64,000 bases of DNA from Gambelia wislizenii (GCA_030847615.1 JAUMIR010000003.1:34842501-34906500), one strand, 5' to 3'. Positions 24,173 to 34,440 are shown, counted from the stretch's first letter. Notes: generated by a model from the sequence alone, not told the origin. Made by a program: numbers and translations.

Positions 24173-25108
24173 AGAGATTATCAGACGCAGGACTTTTTTG
24201 GACGCTGAAAAATAACGCAAGCAGCCTCGTCAACTTGCGAGGCTGCTGCACTGCAAAGCATCCCTTTCGTATGACGCTCGCCCCTGCCGGTACTGTTGCG
24301 GTACCGCGGGGAGAGTTGAGTGTCATATTTTGTCGTTTTTTACGCACGATCAACTTTCGTGAGTAAAAAACGATGAAATATGATGCTCAACTCTCCCCGT
24401 GGTACCGCAACAGTACCGGCAGGGGCGAGCGTCATACAAAAGGGATGCTCTGCAGCGCAGCAGCCTCGCAATGAGGCTGCTTGCGTTACTTTCTTCGCAT
24501 CCGAAAAAGTCCTAAGCAGCAAATACAGTGTTATTATGACAACACAAGACCACAAAAGGGCTCCCCTACCTCATGACATCATGCTCCTGTGTTCTGCAAG
24601 GATTCTGCTGCTGTCAAGAAAGTGTTCTTTTGTATTAGTGGGCAGAAGCTGCCAGTTGATATCCCATGGCATTTTTTCGCAGTACTACTTGTGTGCAAAA
24701 CCACACCCCATTCTGATGGTGTGATTTCTGCATCAGTGGGCGGTCCCTGACAGAGCACTTCTGGGTAAGAACACAAAAACTAGGTACAGAACACTCTTTT
24801 TATGAACCTCCCCATTTTGCTGGAAAGTTTCCAAGCGTGTTTCGGTGATTGTGTGTTCATTTTGTTTGCTAATTTAGGCATTTTTAGACTTTTAAGCATG
24901 CTCGCATCTTCTCGTGAGACTCGCTGAAATCTTGCCCATGTAAAAACATGGAAGTAAGCAGCGCAAGAGGTCATGTTGCAGTAATTCAGGGGCATCGCTG
25001 TCTCAGGATTATGGTGACGTGTGATAATAAGTATTATTATGCCAGGATACTTACGCTGTAAAATATAATACCAAAAGAACATTTTTAGATGCTCATCTGA
25101 TAATCTCC
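24173..25108 (+). mobile_element. GGAGATTATCAGA MITE, subfamily A, carrying a palindrome
   Basis: The left end is AGAGATTATCAGACG (first base changed) and the right end is CATCTGATAATCTCC, flanked by TTA on both sides, the duplication typical of PIF/Harbinger. From 24513 on it matches subfamily A (CTCTTTTTATGAACCTCCC, TCTTCTCGTGAGACTCGC, GTGATAATAAGTATTATTATG). A separate CpG-rich palindrome (24190-24512) sits 17 bp inside the left end. Confidence 0.82.
24190..24512. mobile_element. CpG-rich foldback MITE, copy 1
   Basis: Nearly all 323 bp form one inverted repeat, from GGACTTTTTTGGACGC to GCATCCGAAAAAGTCC. The arms contain CGCAAGCAGCCTCG, GACGCTCGCCCCTGCCGG, TACTGTTGCGGTACCG and GAGAGTTGAGTGTCATATTT, each with its complement. 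The loop lies near 24345-24370 (CACGATCAACTTTCGTG). It is rich in CpG, unlike its surroundings. The termini resemble the GGACTTTATCAGA family. It is non-coding; ORFs are mirror images of each other. Confidence 0.85.
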
Positions 25109-25375
25109 TTAGTGAATGACTCACTCCTATGTACATCCAGAAAAATTAGGCCATTTCCTCCCTAATGCATCAGTTCAAGGGGGGTTCCTTAATTACTACC
25201 CAGGCATGTCTTTTAGGAATTTGGGCTAGCTACTTCCTTAGGTTTTCTGAGCAAACTTTGATTCCTTGTACTTGGGAGTCCCTGGTCTACTCCCAACCAT
25301 GCGGAGTGCCAATAATAATCCAATTTATGAAATATAGCCAATTGATGAATTACTGTAAGAGCGGGGGTTGTATCA

Positions 25376-25585
25376 GGGCAGGTAACAGTTTTGTCTCCTC
25401 CTTCCAATTTTCCCGTTTGTACTCAGATTATTTCAGTTGCTGCAAGCTGAGTTCAAGGTGGGAAACTAGTCTGCACTCAATTAACTAAGGAAGAGGGAGA
25501 GGGGAGAAGGGGACAAAACCATGCCCTTCCCAATAGGCTCAGGCAAAGCCAAACTGATGCAGTCTCTCCTGGCTTATGTGTTCAT
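25376..25585 (-). mobile_element. MITE family C fragment (middle and start)
   Basis: Bases 25420-25575 contain TTGCTGCAAGCTGAGTTCA, CTGCACTCAATTAACT and AGGCTCAGGCAAAGCC. These are the complement of family C sequence near 2860-2990. It probably belongs to the same insertion as 23466-23575. Confidence 0.6.
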
Positions 25586-25589
25586 ATAA

Positions 25590-25843
25590 TCATAGAATCA
25601 TAGAGTTGGAAGAGACCACAAGGATCATCCAGTCCAACCCCCTGTCATGCAGGAATACACAATCAAAGCACACCTGACAGATGGCCATCCAATCTCTGTT
25701 TTAAAATCTCCAAAGAAGGATACTCCACCACAGTCCAAGGAAGTGCATTCCACTGCTGAATGGCGCTTATGGTCAGGAAGTTCTTCCTAACATTTAGATG
25801 GCATATCTTTCCCTGTAGTTTGAGTCCATTGCTACTTGTCCTA
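25590..25843 (-). mobile_element. CR1 LINE segment 1 (3' end)
   Basis: The sequence is the complement of the CR1 tail (GGATGATCCTTGTGGTCTC then ATTCTATGA) and the ORF2 end. It is interrupted at 25844 by a MITE and resumes at 26464. The aligned CR1 at 4.1 kb reads straight through GTGTTCCAGTCTCTGGAGC. Confidence 0.9.
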
Positions 25844-26463
25844 GGATATTTTCAAACAGGAACAAGAAAAAGTGTTCCCGTCTCGCAATCTCCTCTCCCA
25901 CCTTTCTTCCGTCCCTGTAATGCCAGAAAATAAAAAAGCTTTCAAATCTACCTCCATCATGGCTCCTTGCTTTGGCAGGGCAGCCCAGGAGTGAATGGAG
26001 TCCGAACAGAGCTCCTTTCACTTCCTGGATTGAAATCTCGGCTGCTCTCGCGAGAAGACAGGAGTGTGGGAAATTCAAACTGTAAAAGGAAAATACACTT
26101 TAAAAAGTTACACTAAGCACATAAACACACTTAAAACATTCCAAGTAACCCAGGGAGGGTACAAAAAAGTGTGTCACTTACCTTGATGTCCCAATCTCAC
26201 CTGGAAGTTTTCTGGCATGGACCTCCCATTGACGCTGGCATCGCGCCAGCATAACGGGACACCTTTTCACTTGCAGGACATTCCATTACAGAAACAGAAT
26301 GGGGGATCCATTGACAACTTAGCCTGTCAGTAAAAAGCAGTGCTGGAGCAATGGCAGTAGAACAGGAGCATGACAACATGGGAACAATGTTGTCTGAAAG
26401 AGAAGCCCTTTAGCAATCTCTGGTGTCATTATCACACCATATTTAGCTTGTCTGATAATCTCT
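25844..26463 (-). mobile_element. GGAGATTATCAGA MITE, subfamily B, nested in CR1
   Basis: It is the reverse complement of the 22.3-kb copy: CACTTACCTTGATGTCCC, CACTTTAAAAAGTTACACT, GAGCTCCTTTCACTTCCTGG. The left end is GGATATTTTCAAACAG and the right end is TTGTCTGATAATCTC(T). The CR1 flanks are CTA and CTT, a 3-bp duplication with one change, supported by the CR1 paralogue at 4.1 kb. Confidence 0.82.
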
Positions 26464-28223
26464 CTTGTCTCTGGAGCTGCAGAAAACAAGCTTGCTCCAT
26501 CCTCAGTATGCCATCCCTTCAAATACAGTATTTAAACATGGTATCTAAGTCCCCTGTTAACCTTCTCTAAACATACCAAGCTCCCTAAGCCACTCCTCAT
26601 AGGGCAGGGCAGGTCCAGGTGAGGTCTGACCAAAGCAGAATAGAGTGGCATTATTACTTCCCTTGATCTAGACACTATACTCCTATTGATGCAGCCTAGA
26701 ATCACATTGGCTTTTTTAGCTGCCGTGTCACACTGCTGACTCATGTTCAGTTTGTGGTCCACTAAGACTCCTAGATCCCTTTCTCTTTTGAATTCTTCTT
26801 TGGTGATTTCTCCCTTTTTTCCCATTTCTTGTACATGTTCTTTTTAAGTCTTAGCTCAGTTGAAAGTTCTCTAGACATCCATACTAGTTTCTTTAGACAC
26901 CAGCCATTTTTCCTCCTCACTGGAACTGCCTGAAGTTCTGCCTTCAATATCTCACTTTTAGAAACTTTCATCCATCATGTACTCCCTTCTTTTTTAGTAT
27001 TCCTGACCATGGGATCACCCCCAGTAATTCCCTAAGTTTTCTGAAATCAGCTTTCTTAAAGTCTAGAAGGCATGTCTGACTACACTTAGCCTCCCCTTTC
27101 CTCTGTATAATAAACTCCAGAAGAACATGGTCACTCCCACCCTTAAGATCCCGCCACTTCCACACTATTAGCCGGATCATCTCTGTTGGTTAGGGTTAGA
27201 TCTAAAATAGCTGTTCCCCTTGTTGTCTCTCCACCTTCTGGACTATGAAATTGTCTGCAAGGTAAGTGAGGAATTTGTTGGACCTTAAATTTTGGCAGAG
27301 TTGGACTGTCAACAAATATCAGGATAGTTAAAATCCCCCATTATTACTATATCTCTACTGTCTGAATGTGCTGTCATCTCTTCTAGGAAAGCATCATCCA
27401 GGTCCTCAGTTTTGTTTGGAGGTCTGTAGTAGACCCCCACAATGACATCCCTGTGGTTTCTCTCCCCCTTGATTTTTACCCATATGCTTTCAACATGGCT
27501 CCCAGGATTTAAGTTATGGATCCGTTCACATGTGTACACAGCCGTAACGTATAATGCTACTCCACCACCCTTCCTGTTTGGTTTATTTCTCTGAAATATA
27601 TACCCCTCTATTACTACATTCCAATCATGAGACTGATTCCACCATGTTTCAGTGATGCCTATTAAATCATATTTGCTTTGCTGTGCTCAGAGTTCAAGTC
27701 CATCCTGTTTATTTCCCATGCTCTGTGCATTACTATAGAGACATCTAAGACCATGGGTCATTCCTCCATCTGCCTTTTAAAGGTTTTATTCCTCCCACTG
27801 TTGGGTTCTTGTACTATTTGCCTTGTTGTCTGTATAACATGTGGGGTATTATCTCCAGCACTTGATGAACTCCTGTCCTCGTGAATACTGTCTCTCTCCC
27901 ACACACAACTCAGTTTAAAGCCCTCCTGATCAGATCTTTCAGACTCTTAGCAAAAACATTCCTGCCAACTGCTGTAAGGTGCAACCTATCCCTTGCCAGA
28001 AGTCCACCTCCATGAAACTGCACCCCATGGTCCAGGAAGCCAAGTGTTCCCAGTGGCACCATCTACACAGCCAGCTGTTCACCTCCACTATCTTTCTCTT
28101 CCTTCCTAGGCCATGCCCTTCCACTGTAGGACAGACAAAATGACTACCTGTGCATCCAAATATTCAGCTTCCTACCCAGAGCCTCATAATCCCTTTTGAT
28201 ATTCTGAAGGCTATGCCTTGCAG
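26464..28223 (-). mobile_element. CR1 LINE segment 2: ORF2 with deletions, end of ORF1
   Basis: In minus-strand order: the end of ORF1 with a DRLHLTAVGRNVF-like block at about 27940-28000, the ORF2 endonuclease with ITETWW-like (about 27640), VGVYYRPPN and IVIMGDFNYPDI (27309-27450) and GGSDHVLLEF (about 27120), then a linker ([20 protein letters not shown]). Next, at about 26785, the sequence jumps directly to the RT tail ([20 protein letters not shown]), so the RT palm is deleted. A second deletion of about 115 bp removes the FWAP...KLERVQ segment near 26605-26618. It is inactive. Confidence 0.9.
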
Positions 28224-28578
28224 TGTGATGTACACAGAACACAAACTCACATATCTTCAATAAAGTTCTTTATTGGAATAGAAGCATGTGTCAGGGACAC
28301 TGGCAAAGCTGCAACTAAAGATCAGACTAACAGTAGAAGATGATAAGAGACACCCAGCGTGAGAAAGCAGAAAAGGGAGGGCAGTATACCATGGGGGAGC
28401 AAGAGGCGTGGAACCATCTGTCTGGCCTTGAGCTCCTGGTAGGACCTGCGTTCCCACGGCAACCAACATCTCCCAGACATTCCAGAGGCCCAAGATAGAA
28501 CCAGTCTCAAGCCAACAAACTGTCAGGGTCCTCCATGAATTCCACTCTGTATCCCAGAATTCATGGACGATCCTGACA
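28224..28578 (-). repeat. 3' LTR of the gypsy element
   Basis: On the minus strand it begins TGTCAGGATCG directly after the polypurine tract (28579-28592, AGGGGGGCAGTA) and ends TGTGTACATCACA. An AATAAA signal (plus TTTATT at 28269-28274) lies about 45 bp before the end, so U5 is very short. It is about 355 bp long. Confidence 0.85.
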
Positions 28579-28608
28579 TACTGCCCCCCTGAAGATCAAC
28601 CCCCCCCC

Positions 28609-30602
28609 TCAACCTGGCTTATCGGGAAAGCAGGCATGAAACTTTCGCAATAAGCGTTTGGCATTGACATGTTCAGAAGCTACCCACTCTGCATGGCCCA
28701 AAGGCAGGTGTTTCCACTTCACCAAATACTGCAACCCTCCCTGGTGAAGCCTAGAGTCCAAAATCTCAGAAATCTCAAAATGCTGGTCCTGGTCCACCAG
28801 GATCGGTTGAGGCGTGGGTTCCAGCGCCAGATGGTGTTGGTCTGGAGGGCTCGTGGGCTTGAGTAGGCTAGAATGAAACACAGGATGCACATGACGGTAC
28901 AACTTAGGCAAAGATAGTTCATAGGCCACTGGATTCACCACCCTAACAACACGAAAAGGGCCAATGAACTTGGCCCCCAACTTCTTGGAGGGCTGGGGGC
29001 ACTTAAGGAACTTGGTGGACAAATAGACCAGATCTCCCACCCCATATTCTGGAGAAGGGTCTCGCTTTTGATCAGCATAGTGTTTATAGCATGCTTTGGC
29101 AAAGTCTAAGGCCGAGATCACATGAGGCCAAGCGTCTCTAACTTTTTGACTCCACTGGGAGACTGACACAGGGTCGGAGTTGGGAGGCCCCGTCAACAAA
29201 GGCAGGGGACCGAAATCATGTCCAGAAACAACTTTAAAAGGCGAGAGTCCAGTGCTCTGGTGGGTGGCATTATTGTAAGCCACTTCCGCAAAAGGTAACA
29301 GATCAACCCAATCAGACTGTTGGAAATTTACATAGCACCTCAGGTATTGTTCCAGTGTCTGATTCGTTCTTTCCATTTGCCCATCCGAATGGGGATGATG
29401 GGAGCTGTTGAGGCCAAGCTCCACCCCCAGAAGGTTCGTGAACGCCTTCCAAAACTGTGAGGTAAATTGGGCCCCCCGATCAGACACAATCTTGGCAGGA
29501 ATGCCGTGAATCCGATAAATGTGCTGAATGAACAACCTGGCCAATTGGGGGGCCGTGGGGAGTTTTTTACAGGCCACAAAGTGCGCTTGTTTTGAGAACA
29601 AATCAGTGACCACCCAAATAACCATCTTTTTCCTGCTCTCGGGCAACTCAACTATAAAATCCATGCTGATGACCTCCCAGGGCTTGGTTGGGGTGGGTAG
29701 GGGTTGAAGCAAACCTTTGGGCTTCCCTGACCCCCCTTTTGCCACTGCACAGGTGGTACACCCCTTCACATATTCCTCCACCTCCTTCCTCATGCGGGGC
29801 CACCAAAACTGTCTCCGGGCCAAATGCAAAGTTTTGAGATACCCAAAATGCCCCGCACTTTTGACATCATGGCACTGCTTGAGGATGCTCGCCCTCAAGA
29901 CTTCAGGAACATACAAACGATCACCTTTCAAGGCCAAGCCCTCCCTCATTGTCACCTCATTGGGGTGAGTCAGGAACCATTGGTCCCTGGGCAGTTCTGA
30001 GGCCAACTGAGAATGCCACCCCCCTTTCTCCACTCGATGGCCTTTGGGTGAGGCAGAGCCCTCCGCCGTAGGGGTCCCTTCCCGGGGCCCTGGGTCTGGG
30101 GATAGGGGGTCAGGGGTCATGGTCTGGGGCTCAGGCCCAGGCGGCTGAGGCGAGCCACTGTCAAGTTCATTTGGTCCAGGCTCCGCAGCAGGTCTAGCAG
30201 GGGATTCCTGCTACTTGGCTCTGCTCCACGTGAGAACTGCTAATCCCAAATGGGAAGGAGAAAAAACAGTGTCAATGACCTCCTTACGCTTACTCTCATG
30301 CTGCGGTAGCCTGGACAAAGCATCAGCCAGAAAATTCCTTTTCCCCGGAATAAATTTCAGAGTGAAATTAAATCGGTAAAAGAAACTGGCCCACCTGACC
30401 TGCTTGGGGCTCAAACGTCTAGGGGTAGCCAATACTTCCAGATTCTTGTGATCAGTCCAAACCTCAAATGGTTTGGGTGAGCCCTCCAGTAGGTGGCGCC
30501 AAGTCTCTAGAGCCAACTTGATTGCACCTGCCTCCTTCTCCCACACCGGCCAATTTCGTTCAGTTTCATTGAACTTTCTGGACAAGTAGGCACATGGTCT
30601 CA
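28609..30602 (-). pseudogene. gypsy pol remnant: RNase H, integrase, chromodomain
   Basis: One frame runs from RNase H (PCAYLSRKF, VWTDHKNLEVL, FLADALSRL) to the integrase, broken by a single TAG at 30211-30213. The 503-codon part (30120-28609) shows a zinc-binding HHCC (H84, H91, C121, C124). Its catalytic triad is D154, D214 and E250 with 35 residues between the last two (DD35E). A GPF/Y-type module (IGPFRVVRVVNPVAYEL, about 386) and a C-terminal chromodomain (about 446-496, HFEISEILD...YLVKWK...EWV) follow. The chromodomain and domain order RNase H-integrase are typical of chromoviral gypsy elements. RT upstream is missing, so it cannot be autonomous. Confidence 0.92.
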
Positions 30603-30646
30603 GAATTTTTTGAAGGTATGTGAGTTTATGTTCTGTGTACATCACA

Positions 30647-31330
30647 TGCAGTATCATTAGTTCCTACATGGATCAAAAGGAAGGGATAATGGTCAGTGGG
30701 CTTCACGAGTCTTGTCAGCCTCTCCATTACATTGTGGATTTTTGCACCTGAGAGACAGCAACCTCTCAAGACATCTTATCAGGACCACAACCTACTGATT
30801 CCATACCCCTCTGCAAAGAATCTCCTACCACCACCACACACCTTCTCTGAAGATTGTCAGAGGGCAATCTGTGTGCTGAACCAGCCAAGGTCTCATGCAC
30901 ATTCTCTGAGGCCTGGCTCTGCTGCTCTCCTTCCTGTTCATTGTTATCACTGACAAGGGGAAAGCTTCAAATTTGTTCTTTAGTGCCAAACTCATAGAAT
31001 GGCCTCTTCTCCTTCTACTTCTACATGTCACATTCTTCCAAACATCGACCTCCTAAGTATCAGAACTAACCTCCTCCAGAGAGACATTCCCTGTGTGTTC
31101 CTGAACCAGGATCTTCTGCTCTGCTCTGTCTAAGAAAACCTCCTGCTCCCTAATATGCTGTAAAGTGGCTAATCGAGCCTCAAGTTGCTGGACCTACTCT
31201 TCCAGCAACACAACCAATGTTCACTTGCTGCAGGTGTGGCTCTGCAGCATCCACAGGCAAGAACACAAACATCCCACAGCTGTTGAAGGTGACTGCAGCA
31301 GTTCCCTCACTGTCCATATTGAATACCCTC
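30647..31330 (-). mobile_element. CR1 LINE segment 3: ORF1 with esterase domain
   Basis: With frameshifts and stops, the minus strand reads a coiled-coil-like stretch (QLEARLATLQHIREQE, about 31130-31190), then GDSLQRGMESV (about 30830) and LIHVGTNDTA (about 30655). These are blocks of the SGNH/GDSL esterase found in CR1 ORF1; the final Asp/His block is in segment 2 beyond the gypsy insertion. The 5' boundary near 31330 is approximate. Confidence 0.85.
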
Positions 31331-31855
31331 AAGTAGGAGAGGATATGTAAATTTGTGTATTTGAATGGCTAGTTCCTGGGGGAAGATATGCAAGGAGGAT
31401 TAATGTCTGTTTGGCTAATGGTCCGTTGTCTGCTGGAAATCCCCCTGTCTCTAGGTGAAGTTCATTTGCATGTGTTGAGTTTTGATGTTCGTGTTTTTCA
31501 AGACTGGTAGCCAAACTTTGTTTACTTTAAAGGTTTCTTCTTTCCTGTTGAAGTTGTCCAGGTGTTTGTGGATTTCAATAGCTTCTCTGTGCATTCTGGA
31601 CAGGGGATTTCCAGCAGACAATGGACCATTAGCCAAACAGACACTAATCCTCCTTGGATATCTCACCCCAGGAACTAGCCATTCAAATACACAAATTTAC
31701 ATATCTTCCCCAACAGGGACTCACAGTATATAACCCCCCCACACCCCTACCCGACCATTCTCTGAAGATGCCAGCCACAGATGCAGGTGAAATGTCGGGA
31801 ATAAACTATTCCAGAACACATCCTCACAGCCTGGAACAAAACCACAGAAAACCTA
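31330..31855. mobile_element. Penelope-like element, inverted pair of 3' ends
   Basis: The minus strand (31600-31480) encodes the end of the GIY-YIG endonuclease region of Penelope-like elements: MHREAIEIHKHLDNFNRKEE, VNKVWLPVLK. Its 3' UTR runs down to about 31330. From 31605 the same UTR starts again in plus orientation (GGGGATTTCCAGCAGACAA ... ACACAAATTTACATATC). It continues to the terminal segment TCTGAAGATGCCAGCCAC...GTGAAATGTC and GGAATAAAC. The arms of about 110 bp are inverted around the endonuclease remnant. Confidence 0.8.
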
Positions 31856-32325
31856 TCCGTGTTGGCCTCTCCCCTGTTCATCTCACTCCTGTATGCCGAG
31901 CTCCAGGGACTGAAGCTGCAGCTAGAGAGAGAGAGAGATACCGGCTGCTAGCTCCTCCCTCTGCCTCTCACCCACTTTCTCTCAGCAGTCTCTGACTCAC
32001 TTCCTCTCAACACAAGCAGCTCACCAAATAAATGCTAATGAGTCCCCCCAGGCAAGCCTACACTCAGACCACACAAACAAACAGCCTTGACCCAATCAAG
32101 CACACTAGCGTTACCCAACAAACTTTCCCAAGAATTCTCTAGCGCTGGAGAAGTGTAATTCAACAGCCACAAGCTCACCTAATGCTGTCTCTTCCACACA
32201 TCCATGCCAAACATTCTGTTGGCCTTGCTCCTCTTTGCCTCGCTCCTGTACACCAAGCGCCAGAGACTGGAACTTCAGCTACAGAGAGAGCTACTGGCTG
32301 CTGGCTCCTCCCTCTGTCTCTCACC
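31856..32325. repeat. Two diverged ~110-bp direct repeats
   Basis: Bases 31862-31975 and 32219-32327 share GGCCT..CTCCT..TCNCTCCTGTA, GAGACTGRA, CTNCAGCTASAGAGAGAG and GCTCCTCCCTCTG, about 355 bp apart. They may belong to the 5' UTR of the CR1 beyond the Penelope-like insertion, but I cannot confirm this. Confidence 0.5.
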
Positions 32326-32561
32326 TACATCCTCCATATTCTCCAGATTTGGCACCATGCAACTTTTTTCTTTTCTCTAAAGTGAAATTGGTGCTTAAAG
32401 GAATATGTTTTGAGTCAACTGATGCAGCAAAGAAGAAAACAGCAGATGCGTTGAAACAGATGACAGAATCTGATCTGCTCCACGCCTTCAACCAGTGGAA
32501 AACAAGACTGCACCGGTGTAGGAGTGTGAACGGGGAGTATATTGAAGGTGACAAGCGTTAG
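32325..32561 (+). pseudogene. mariner transposase C-terminal remnant
   Basis: The frame reads HPPYSPDLAPCNFFLFSKVK, VLKGICFESTDAAKKK, LLHAFNQWKTRLHRC and NGEYIEGD. HPPYSPDLAPC(D/N)FFLFP is the signature around the third catalytic Asp of mariner (DD34D) transposases, and QWKxRxxRC...GEYxEGD is their usual end. The N-terminal helix-turn-helix and first two Asp residues are absent. Upstream sequence belongs to another repeat. Inverted termini were not found. Confidence 0.85.
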
Positions 32562-34436
32562 AATTGTAATACATATAAACAAAGATAGGTTATTGCATCA
32601 GTCTCATTATTTAATAGACAGTCTTCATACATTGGCAAAAGCAACATGGAATGCAGTGGGACTTTTAAAGAAACTTGTGGACCTGTGTACTGAAAGTCCT
32701 TCAACACTGATATGTTTAGGGAACTTGTCAGACAATACCTCTGTCATTTAAGCCAGTGATAGAACTTGGTCATGAGGCAACCTGTGTCCTAGCAGTATTT
32801 CTGTATGTTACTCATGGAATCCTGTATCTACACAAATAATGTACAAAAAGGTATAAGAAATCATGGCAATATTGGATAAAACAGTGTCGATGCTATTTGA
32901 AACTCTCTAGACAGAAGTAATTGTAGCTGCTTAAATTCTTATTCACAATCCACCCGAGATGACATGTATATATCTGGCATTTGGATGGCCTCTTAGAGAT
33001 GTTTGGTTCAGACTGTACAGACTGTATTTCATGCTTTTTCCCTTAGAGAGATAGCTCAGTGATTCAGCACACTGAATCCCACTGAGAACAACTCAATCAC
33101 CGCCATTTGATTCAAGTACTCACATGGCAGTTTCACAGGCAGTAAATCCTCAGATCCCTGTGCACTAGAGAAAATGGCAAGACTGCTGTTTTGCGACACA
33201 GGAAAAGAAAATGCCAAGTTGTGATTTCTGGCCCTGTAGGCTTAATGCCACCATGTTGCGTTACTGTAATACTGAAGATCCTAGTCTGCAACAGAGATAG
33301 CTGAGTTGCATTGATTTTTCTATTGTATCAGGAACACACTGTTATTAATGTCAGCCAGCCTCCAAAGAGAAAGTATGTCCAGAAAATTATCAAAGGAAAT
33401 GAATGACCAAGTACCAACCCCCATGACTGTCTGGGGAGGGGGAGTGTCAGCCACTTGAAATTCATGTGAAGATGTATAACCAGCATCAAGTTCAGCTTTT
33501 TGTTTACTATGTGCCACAGCAAACACATATTTTGAACAACTGCCAATACTTTGAGCAACTGCCAACAATGACAGGGCTATGTGACAGGTTCACTGTGGGC
33601 ACAAAGCCAAAGTGTGCACATTTTTCCCTGTGGTTTTCAAAGAGGCTCCACAGACCTATGCATCATCTCTTGAGTTCAGAAAATGCCCAAGCTTAACTTT
33701 TTAATTTTCTGCACTTTACCTCTGTTTAATCTAATTTATAAGATTCACTCAATGCACTAATGACTTGTTTACATGAGTCAGAGATGATGAATAATCCTTC
33801 TGTCTTCAAAGTAAAAATATGATAAATATTTCCCTTTCATTCATTCTCTCTCACTTGCTAGCTTATTCTTAGAGTTTCCTGCTCTTCCATGTGCTATGTT
33901 TTCAAGTCCGGCAGTTTCCATTGTCAATAGGTTTAGTATCGAAGAATTGTGATGATCCCAGCTGCATACCATGGAGACTGTAATATTCACAGCAGTTCCC
34001 GCTCTTGTCCAGCCAATCAGGGTCATGCTTCCTATCTATACTATCACGCAGTGATTCCTATCGAATTGCTGTCCTAACGAGGGGGAATGCACACCCCCTT
34101 CTCTGTTTTTAAAAAACTCTGGGGGAAGCTGTGAAGGCTTTCCCGGTGTCATTTTTGGAGGGATTATTTTTTTTTGGGGGGGGGCTTCCGAATAAGGCAC
34201 CTTGATGCTGGTTATCATTAAGACAAGTAGCATTCCATATGAATTCCATGAGGATTTATGTCACCACACAAACAACCCCATAGTGCTATCAATATGTAGT
34301 GTGAAAGGGCCCCAGGTTTGTTAGAATGTCCTGAACGCAATATAGATAGTCCATCCCAGGCTTTCTATTGTGTGCCTGGGAAGGCTAGACAGTTGGCCTG
34401 TGACCTTGGACTGGGAAGAAATTGGAAGACAAAGGC
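32562..34436. other. Anonymous; possible tRNA-derived SINE head
   Basis: At about 33050-33125, AGATAGCTCAGTGATTCAGC resembles a tRNA A box and TTTGATTCAAGTA, some 50 bp on, a B box. This fits a decayed tRNA-like SINE head. The rest contains no recognisable coding sequence. ORFs at 33320-33696 overlap on both strands and look like chance. Confidence 0.35.
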
Positions 34437-34440
34437 TGTA

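Larger units (their letters stand above)
28224..30646 (-). mobile_element. Chromodomain Ty3/gypsy element, aberrant one-LTR insertion
   Basis: It is a 2,423-bp insertion in CR1 ORF1, flanked by TGCAG at 28219-28223 and 30647-30651. On the minus strand it runs from RNase H through integrase and chromodomain, polypurine tract and one LTR. The 5' LTR, gag, protease and most of RT are absent. The 5' terminus is instead an inverted copy of the LTR's last ~37-45 bp (TGTGATGTACACAGAACA at both outer ends, 2 mismatches in 37). TG...CA ends plus a 5-bp duplication indicate integrase-mediated insertion. Confidence 0.9.

Noticed and set aside
24340..24724. Overlapping ORFs on both strands with near-identical ends (NSPRGTATVPAGASV)
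   Set aside because: Mirror translations of a palindromic MITE, not two genes.
28257..28510. Minus ORFs in the gypsy LTR as a small gene
   Set aside because: They lie wholly inside the LTR, have no recognisable domain and overlap in two frames.
33050..33125. Functional tRNA gene
   Set aside because: Only weak A and B box similarity; no consistent cloverleaf, so at most a SINE head.
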